From: an uncultured Lachnospiraceae bacterium
GTDB lineage: Bacteria; Bacillota; Clostridia; Lachnospirales; Lachnospiraceae
Reading direction: 5' to 3'
DNA length: 8,906 nt
NCBI GenBank assembly: GCA_946630645.1
Contig: CAMOZD010000029.1
Location: 1-8,906, forward strand
The notes under the pieces are model-generated. The model made no database searches. It saw nothing but the letters and a program-made list of their open reading frames with translations, and was not told the origin of the DNA. The position numbers and the translations under genes are program-made. This document shows, piece after piece, positions 4,812 through 8,906 of the stretch. Numbering within the stretch: position 1 is the stretch's first letter; each line of letters begins with the position of its first letter.

Positions 4812-6341
4812 ATGCAGGCCTTGTTTGATGTGATTAACGAAATCTGTGCCCGGATCCAGGTGGTATCTGACCTGTTCTGGGATTTCCCCACTAATTTTGG
4901 CTGGTACAGCAGCATTCCCATCCTGGGAAATTTTTCCCTGGCCATCATTCTGCTGATTGGTTCGGGAATCTATTTTACCTGGCGGCTGGGTTTTGTCCAG
5001 ATTACCCATTTTCGATATGGTATCCATGTTTTGAGAACCAGCAAGAAAACTGATAAAGGAATCTCTTCCCTGGCTGCCTTTTTCCTGTCCACGGCCATGC
5101 GGGTGGGCCCTGGCAATATACTGGGCGTGACCGGTGCCATCTCCGTCGGCGGCCCCGGGGCCCTGCTCTGGATGTGGATCTCCGCCTTTTTCGGTATGGC
5201 CACCTCTTTTACCGAGTCCACCATGGCCCAGATCTTCAAGGAGAAAAAGGGAAATGAGTATGTGGGCGGCATGGCCTTCTACGGCCGCCGGCTGCTGAAG
5301 AATTCCTCTCTCGTCGGCATTCTCCTGTCCCTGCTCTATATCGTCTATGCCATGCTTTGCTTTCCGGCCCAGGGCTTCAACACCGTGTCCTCTGTAGGCC
5401 AGATTGCCGAGACCCTGACCGGCCATAGCATCCCTACCAACTCCACCCTCTACTGGGTGGCCTTCGCGGTACTGATCATCACGGTATGTATCATTTCCTT
5501 TGGCGGCATCCGCAAGGTATGCTCTGTTACAGACATTTTAGTTCCCATTATGGCAGTAGTCTATGTCATCACGGTTCTGCTTTTGATCGTCCTCAATTTC
5601 AGCCGTATTCCCTGGTTTTTCTATGCGGTAGTCACCGAGGCCTTTAAGCCTGAAGCCGTATTCGGCGGTGCCTTTGGAACGGTCCTGACCCAGGGTATCA
5701 AACGTGGCCTTATGTCCAATGAGGCAGGCCAGGGTACCATTACCATGGCTGCCGCCGCTGCTGACGTACACCACCCCTGCGACCAGGGCTGCGTCCAGGC
5801 CATCGGCGTCTTTCTGGACACCATTGTCATCTGTACCCTGACTGGTTTTGTCGTTGTCATGGGCCGGGTATGGCAGACTGACCAGGCTTCTGCCTGGTTC
5901 GACCTGGGCAAGCTGCCCAAGTTTGTGGCTTCTGTCACCGAACTGACCCCTGGGACTGCCTTCAATATTATTATTTCCCTGCTGGTCTCCCTCTGCTTTG
6001 GCCTTTTTGCCTTCACCTGCCTGCTGGGTTTCATATCCTTCACAGAGATGTGTGCTCATCGGATCTCCGACAGCAAGGCATTTATCAATTTTATCCGTAT
6101 CCTGTGCCTGATCGTCATTTCCTTTGGCGTCCTGACCAGTATTGCCGGCATGGACCTGGGATCCCTCTGGGACCTGTCCGACTTCGCCAATATTTTGATT
6201 GCCTACTGCAACATTCCCCTGCTCTATCTGGGCTTCCGCTATGTCCTGCGGGCCAAGAAGCATTTTGACAGGAGGGATGGGACCAGGTTTAATTCCGACA
6301 TTGCGGGAATCGACGTGCCCACATGGGACGAGATGGGCTAG
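4812..6341 (+). CDS. Sodium:alanine/glycine symporter, AGCS family
   Basis: The 509-aa polytopic membrane protein imports alanine and/or glycine with sodium. Family signatures are clear: TAMRVGPGNILGVTGAISVGGPGALLWMW (94-122), with the RVGxGNIxGV core, and SNEAGQGT (302-309), the conserved SNEAG substrate-binding motif. These are followed by the A-rich helix, HHPCDQG and FLDTIVICTLTGFVV, as in AlgP/AgcS proteins. About 10-11 hydrophobic segments span residues 37 to 476, and the tail is short and charged. The start has AAGGAGATGACTT directly before the ATG. The gene stands alone behind its own promoter. The substrate could be alanine, glycine or both; sequence alone does not separate them. No clear intrinsic terminator follows, only a 7-bp hairpin at 6384-6401. 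Confidence 0.94.
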   Translation: MQALFDVINEICARIQVVSDLFWDFPTNFGWYSSIPILGNFSLAIILLIGSGIYFTWRLGFVQITHFRYGIHVLRTSKKTDKGISSLAAFFLSTAMRVGPGNILGVTGAISVGGPGALLWMWISAFFGMATSFTESTMAQIFKEKKGNEYVGGMAFYGRRLLKNSSLVGILLSLLYIVYAMLCFPAQGFNTVSSVGQIAETLTGHSIPTNSTLYWVAFAVLIITVCIISFGGIRKVCSVTDILVPIMAVVYVITVLLLIVLNFSRIPWFFYAVVTEAFKPEAVFGGAFGTVLTQGIKRGLMSNEAGQGTITMAAAAADVHHPCDQGCVQAIGVFLDTIVICTLTGFVVVMGRVWQTDQASAWFDLGKLPKFVASVTELTPGTAFNIIISLLVSLCFGLFAFTCLLGFISFTEMCAHRISDSKAFINFIRILCLIVISFGVLTSIAGMDLGSLWDLSDFANILIAYCNIPLLYLGFRYVLRAKKHFDRRDGTRFNSDIAGIDVPTWDEMG

Positions 6342-6383
6342 TGAGTTGACGAATCTGATCTTACAGGGGTTGGTCCTCTATAA

Positions 6384-6401
6384 AAAATCCAGGTGGATTT
6401 T
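6384..6401 (+). terminator. Weak hairpin after the symporter gene
   Basis: AAAATCC (6384-6390), loop AGGT, GGATTTT (6395-6401): a 7-bp perfect stem whose T-run is part of the stem. It is 43 bases past the stop. It would be a weak terminator, and readthrough to the next gene is possible. The rest of the 6342-6555 spacer shows only a TATAAT at 6473-6478, without a matching -35. Confidence 0.3.
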
Positions 6402-6555
6402 GGGTGGATTCCTTGTAAAGAATGCTAATATAAGGTGTATTTTGAGTAAAATAAACTTGGAACCAGAATAAGTATAATAGCCCTGATAGGTCAGACAGTC
6501 TGGAATGTGAGATGAAAGCTGAAAGACACTGGGTGGCAGAAAAGGAGATGACTTG

Positions 6556-6792
6556 ATGAAAGATATCAGACAGGAAGTAAATGCTTTGATCGAGGAAATG
6601 AATTCCCTGAAGACGGTGGATGATGATTTGTTTATACAGTTTTTTGAGAAAGAAAAAGACCTTCAGAAGCGGCTTGGCAGCCAGGCAGAAGCAGCCGGCC
6701 TGAGCCCTGAGGAGAAAAAAGCATGTTCAGAACAATTAGCTGAAGCCTTTGCAGGATTACAGGGCAAGATGTCCTTTTGTACCCTGTCATAA
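6556..6792 (+). CDS. Small helical protein of unknown function
   Basis: The product is 78 aa and I do not recognise it. It starts at the ATG at 6556, with AAAGGAG 9 bases before it; an in-frame TTG at 6553 is too close to the Shine-Dalgarno to be preferred. The protein is rich in Glu, Lys, Gln and Leu, with no signal or membrane segment, and would be mostly alpha-helical: one helix over about 3-20, a second over 26-45 (FEKEKDLQKRLG) and a third over 52-70 (SPEEKKACSEQLAEAF). It ends KMSFCTLS, with a Cys at 57 and another at 75. Coding is supported by the good start site and codon use, not by similarity. It heads a stretch of gene debris. Confidence 0.65.
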   Translation: MKDIRQEVNALIEEMNSLKTVDDDLFIQFFEKEKDLQKRLGSQAEAAGLSPEEKKACSEQLAEAFAGLQGKMSFCTLS

Positions 6793-6814
6793 GGAGAGGA
6801 AGGAAAGAAATACT

Positions 6815-6931
6815 AACATTACAGATTATGGATAAGGGTATGAAGTATACCGGATCGGCAACAATGAAAGGGCTTCCAATTTCCTCAACGCTACAAGAAG
6901 TGCTTTTGAACTGGCCTATACTATCTAAGGC
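6815..6931 (+). pseudogene. Possible gene remnant with internal stop
   Basis: In one frame the sequence reads TNITDYG, a stop (TAA at 6835-6837), then GYEVYRIGNNERASNF and LNATRSAFELAYTI before another stop near 6930. The composition and amphipathic pattern look like real protein, but there is no start or ribosome binding site. I cannot name the family. It may be a piece of the same decayed locus as the fragment at 7019. It could still be chance, since the open stretch is only about 30 codons. Confidence 0.25.
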
Positions 6932-7015
6932 TATAGAACTTTGCTTATTTGTAGTATAACAGGTTCACTAATAAATGTCTGAAAAATTGTCTTAAATTAC
7001 GGTACCATTATACCT

Positions 7016-7231
7016 GCTTATCATCCCAGAAAGCAGACAGTTCTTGCCTTGGCCATAGCCCTGGAACTTCCGCTCAATGAAACTATAGATTTGCTGGCCA
7101 GGGCGGAATATGCTTTTTCTCCAGGAAGTAAGGGGGATTTGATAGTAAAATACTTTATAGAGCGGGGCATTTATGATATTGATGTGATTAATTATGCTCT
7201 CGATGAATATGATCAACCCACCCTGGGTTAA
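7016..7231 (+). pseudogene. C-terminal fragment of a macro-domain/HTH-type protein
   Basis: The frame reads AYHPRKQTVLALAIALELP, then LNETIDLLARAEYAFSPGSK, then DLIVKYFIERGIYDIDVINYALDEYDQPTLG and a stop. From memory this matches the C-terminal module of Clostridia proteins in which a macro (ADP-ribose-binding) domain, or another N-terminal part, is joined to an HTH-like helical tail ending in a YDI-N-AL-DQ-LG pattern. Everything before this module is missing: the frame meets a TGA at 6980-6982, homology fades near 7016, and no start codon has a ribosome binding site. It is therefore best read as a 5'-truncated remnant. Within the tail no frameshift is seen, so the truncation is either recent or the tail is still used. 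The exact parent family needs a search. Confidence 0.6.
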
Positions 7232-7250
7232 TTGTCGCTTTTTCGGCGAC
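7215..7250 (+). terminator. Two small hairpins at the end of the truncated gene
   Basis: AACCCA (7215-7220), loop CCC, TGGGTT (7224-7229) overlaps the stop codon of the fragment. GTCGC (7234-7238) and GCGAC (7246-7250) form a second stem with the loop TTTTTCG. Neither has a T-run behind it. They may be what is left of the original gene's terminator. Confidence 0.3.
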
Positions 7251-7316
7251 CAGTTCTAAGATAGAGGAGGATATACTGTTCTTAGTAATTGGTTAGTACC
7301 GGAAAGGGGTGAGGTT

Positions 7317-7514
7317 ATGCAGTCAGGTCGGATTGATAAGATTACTGATATTCAGTCTATGCTTGGTCAGATGTCTGATGAGCAGGTGGAGAATGTTCAT
7401 ACCTATACCACGGATGAATATGTCGAGCCTAATCATGAGGCTGTGGCTCTGGAGGCTGTGATACAGATCAGCCGAAAGTATGGCAAGGCTGGTAAAGAAG
7501 CCAAAAAGGAGTAG
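7317..7514 (+). CDS. Small acidic protein of unknown function
   Basis: The product is 65 aa. AAAGGGGTGAGG lies just upstream of the ATG and gives an acceptable ribosome binding site. The protein begins MQSGRIDKITDIQSML, then SDEQVENVHTYTTDEY, then EPNHEAVALEAVIQISRKYGK, and ends in a lysine-rich tail. The SDEQVENV-Y-DEY-EPNHEA-AL-AI-SRK pattern resembles small conserved Clostridia proteins that I recall only as hypothetical. It has no membrane segment, and two helices are likely. A strong terminator overlaps its last codons. It follows the truncated gene closely and could be a survivor of the same locus. Confidence 0.7.
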   Translation: MQSGRIDKITDIQSMLGQMSDEQVENVHTYTTDEYVEPNHEAVALEAVIQISRKYGKAGKEAKKE

Positions 7515-7551
7515 GTCTTCTAGATTTTTATGGGAGACGGCTCCTTTTTTT
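7503..7551 (+). terminator. Intrinsic terminator overlapping the end of the 65-aa gene
   Basis: AAAAAGGAG (7503-7511, the last codons of the gene) pairs with CTCCTTTTT (7541-7549), with an inner stem GTCTTC (7515-7520) / GGAGAC (7533-7538). A compact alternative is GGAG-ACGG-CTCC (7533-7544). Seven T follow directly (7545-7551). The coding 3' end is part of the stem. Confidence 0.8.
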
Positions 7552-7647
7552 GACTGGAAAGGAACCAGGACTATCAGTAAGTGTAATCAAATAGTGTTGA
7601 TAAAGTGATAAGGTATCTTATGAGTTTATGCGGAAGGAGTGTATACA

Positions 7648-8199
7648 GTGAAGAGATTAGTGATATCATTTCTGGCGTTGTTATTAGTGACAGGCTGTGT
7701 AACGGCAATAAATCCTGCTGCTTTTGTAAAAGCGGCGGAGAAAGCGAGTGCAGATACCACTGACAGTGGTGATGCGCTGAAGACATTTGTGACAAATTAC
7801 AATAATGTGGCTGAAGATCTGATTACGTCAGAAGGGGTTACGGTCGAGCAGATAGATAAAGACAAGATGGAGGGAAATATTTTTCATAAAGAGAATAGCC
7901 TGAAGATTGAGTTGAATTATAAAGATGACTCTCCTGATTCCAAAGAAGAGATCACAAATGTTCTGCTCAGTACTGATGATAAGAATTCCGTCAACTCCGG
8001 GGAGATAACCGGGGAACTTTGCTGCCTGGTAGCCGGGATGACGGGTCAGAATAAAGAGGACAGTGTAACAACTTTGAAAACTTTGATGGAAGCTTCCGGC
8101 GGAGCGATGGAATATTTTTCACAGGATATAGATGGATTGACATACGTATTTTCCAATATGGATAACCTATTGTCATTTTCCATCAATAAAAAGGAATAG
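7648..8199 (+). CDS. Putative lipoprotein of unknown function
   Basis: The product is 183 aa from the GTG at 7648, with GGAAGGAG ending 9 bases before it. An in-frame GTG at 7639 overlaps the Shine-Dalgarno and is rejected. The N-terminus MKRLVISFLALLLVTGC has a positive start, a hydrophobic core and a lipobox (VTGC, Cys17), so export and lipid anchoring are likely. An Ala-rich stretch (AAFVKAAEKASA, 24-35) could instead be cleaved by signal peptidase I. The mature part is acidic and polar with no recognised domain: a Thr/Asp-rich segment, then alternating polar/hydrophobic stretches suggesting strands (NSLKIELNY, LTYVFSNM, LLSFSIN). Cys125-Cys126 are adjacent. The terminator before it and the hairpins after it mark a single-gene unit. 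No convincing promoter is seen; TTGATA at 7597-7602 has only TATGAG 16 bases later. Confidence 0.75.
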   Translation: MKRLVISFLALLLVTGCVTAINPAAFVKAAEKASADTTDSGDALKTFVTNYNNVAEDLITSEGVTVEQIDKDKMEGNIFHKENSLKIELNYKDDSPDSKEEITNVLLSTDDKNSVNSGEITGELCCLVAGMTGQNKEDSVTTLKTLMEASGGAMEYFSQDIDGLTYVFSNMDNLLSFSINKKE

Positions 8200-8333
8200 G
8201 TCATAGGGTTAGATGGGTGTAGTGGATTCAATTACCTCTGATCCTGATTGAAATAGTATGTTGTAGTGAGAAATATTTTATGAGGCAAAGTTTTATATTC
8301 TTAGAATTATATTGGTTTATAGAATGGTCTGGG

Positions 8334-8368
8334 TCCTTCAGATTGAAGGATAGGTTTATTATCCTTTT
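8334..8368 (+). promoter_or_regulatory. Two mutually exclusive hairpins
   Basis: TCCTTCA (8334-8340) pairs with TGAAGGA (8344-8350) over the 3-base loop GAT. The overlapping AAGGATA (8346-8352) pairs with TATCCTT (8360-8366), which runs into TTTT (8365-8368). The strands shared by both stems make them exclusive, as in attenuators. They lie 135 bases after the lipoprotein stop and before the next promoter, so they belong to the end of the lipoprotein transcript. A regulatory role is inference. The remainder of 8200-8333 is AT-rich with no visible feature. Confidence 0.35.
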
Positions 8369-8376
8369 AAGAGGGG

Positions 8377-8408
8377 ATGGTGTCGCTTATGATAGACACC
8401 ATTTATTT
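8377..8408 (+). terminator. Terminator before the zinc-ribbon gene
   Basis: ATGGTGTC (8377-8384) pairs with GACACCAT (8395-8402) around a 10-base loop, followed by TTATTT. It would end the lipoprotein transcript and insulate the next promoter, whose -35 begins in the T-rich tail. Confidence 0.6.
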
Positions 8409-8435
8409 GACCACAGGACCATTTAAGGATATAAT
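8407..8435 (+). promoter_or_regulatory. Promoter of the zinc-ribbon gene
   Basis: TTGACC (8407-8412), exactly 17 bases, then TATAAT (8430-8435): a near-consensus sigma-A promoter. Transcription would start near 8442, leaving a leader of about 16 bases that contains the GAAGGAG ribosome binding site. Confidence 0.85.
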
Positions 8436-8457
8436 AGAATATAGTTGAAGGAGATAT

Positions 8458-8906
8458 ATGATTAGAATAAAATGTCCGAATTGTGGGAGTGATAATCTTG
8501 GCCAGGCAGCCTTTTGCTGTGAGTGTGGGAGCTCTTTAGCAAATGCTAAAATTATATGCCCAAATTGTGGGGAGGAGAATGATAAAAGAGCCAAATTCTG
8601 TATGGCTTGCGGTACAAAACTAAGTGAAGACCGGCCTAAAGGGGCTGGGAAATCTGTTTTAGAAGACCAGGCTGTTCCGGTGAAGGAAGTAGCGGAAGGA
8701 TCCATATCAGAAAGTGGTGTTAGGGCTAAGGATGCCTCAGCTGAAAAGGCACCAAAATTCCAAGAGACCTCATTAGAAAATGATGTAAAGTCCCAGAATG
8801 ACCCCTCTGAAAAGGCACCAGAATTCCAAGAGCCCTTATTAGAAAGTGATGTAAAGGACCAGATTTTCTCATATGAAAATGAGCCAGGATTCCAGGATTA
8901 TTTATT
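8458..8906 (+). CDS. Double zinc-ribbon protein with 22-residue repeats (partial, runs off the window)
   Basis: The frame is open from the ATG at 8458 (after GAAGGAG) to the window end, 149 codons. Residues 6-23 hold CPNCG and, after a 10-residue gap, CCECG. Residues 34-51 hold a second copy, CPNCG and CMACG, so two zinc ribbons (C6, C9, C20, C23 and C34, C37, C48, C51) sit in tandem. The spare Cys21 is odd. After residue 56 the chain is acidic and low-complexity, with a repeat of period 22: EKAPKFQE (96-103), EKAPEFQE (118-125) and ENEPGFQD (140-147), with LENDVK / LESDVK between and a fainter earlier copy near 83. Such ribbons often open multidomain proteins that later carry a membrane segment; whether this one does lies beyond the window. 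The function is unknown. Confidence 0.85.
   Translation, partial: MIRIKCPNCGSDNLGQAAFCCECGSSLANAKIICPNCGEENDKRAKFCMACGTKLSEDRPKGAGKSVLEDQAVPVKEVAEGSISESGVRAKDASAEKAPKFQETSLENDVKSQNDPSEKAPEFQEPLLESDVKDQIFSYENEPGFQDYL
8743..8899 (+). repeat. 66-bp coding tandem repeat inside the zinc-ribbon gene
   Basis: Units begin at GAAAAGGCACC (8743), GAAAAGGCACC (8809) and GAAAATGAGCC (8875), each 66 bases apart and in frame. The first two share long identical blocks, including ATTCCAAGAG and GTGATGTAAAG-like segments; the third is more diverged and cut by the window end. Confidence 0.85.

Noticed and set aside
4583..4828. Plus-strand open frame before the symporter
   Set aside because: It crosses the hairpin, the promoter and the symporter start, has no ribosome binding site, and its sequence looks random.
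4776..6263. Long minus-strand frames across the symporter
   Set aside because: They are shadows of the AGCS gene; compositionally odd with no domain or start site.
6777..6959. Plus-strand 60-codon frame with a TTG start
   Set aside because: It overlaps the end of the 78-aa gene, has no ribosome binding site, and a different frame there looks more protein-like.
8403..8705. Minus-strand frame over the zinc-ribbon start
   Set aside because: It runs against the strong promoter and the CxxC-rich frame on the plus strand.

Overview
The window looks like a piece of a Bacillota chromosome, most likely a Lachnospiraceae-type Clostridia. The grounds are strong GGAGG-type ribosome binding sites, moderate GC in genes with AT-rich spacers, sigma-A-like promoters, and protein families typical of that group (short Gram-positive free-methionine sulfoxide reductase, YwlG/UPF0340, AGCS symporter, CxxC zinc-ribbon proteins). 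This placement is inferred from memory of the families, not from a search.

Layout, left to right. 1-165 is the C-terminal end of an oligopeptide/dipeptide ABC transporter ATPase. 402-899 (+) is a free methionine-(R)-sulfoxide reductase, followed by a 45-bp tandem array and a long perfect-stem terminator. 1204-2991 (-) is a complete ABC exporter half-transporter. It is divergent from a small ribbon-helix-helix-like protein (3139-3474, +), with a 12-bp palindrome between them. 3475-3786 has no gene and is built almost wholly of degenerate tandem repeats plus a terminator for the next gene. 3787-4332 (-) is YwlG/UPF0340. 4333-4811 holds its upstream palindrome, a second 45-bp tandem array, an orphan terminator-like hairpin and a good promoter. 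4812-6341 (+) is a Na+/alanine-glycine (AGCS) symporter.

From 6342 to the end the genes are small and mostly unrecognised, which gives an accessory character. They are a 78-aa helical protein, gene debris that includes the C-terminal 71 codons of what resembles a macro-domain/HTH protein, a 65-aa protein with a good terminator, a putative lipoprotein, and, behind a clear promoter, a double zinc-ribbon protein with 22-residue repeats that runs off the window.

Apart from the ABC exporter/RHH divergent pair, the genes do not form an obvious pathway; most look monocistronic, with their own terminators or promoters. The most unusual property is repeated local tandem duplication at gene 3' ends. 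Three arrays (45, 37 and 16 bp units) start inside or directly abut a coding 3' end and carry the stop-codon region into the spacer, and another 45-bp array lies upstream of ywlG. I see no convincing new defence or mobile system. The repeat pattern, the divergent ABC/RHH pair and the gene debris are the places to look.
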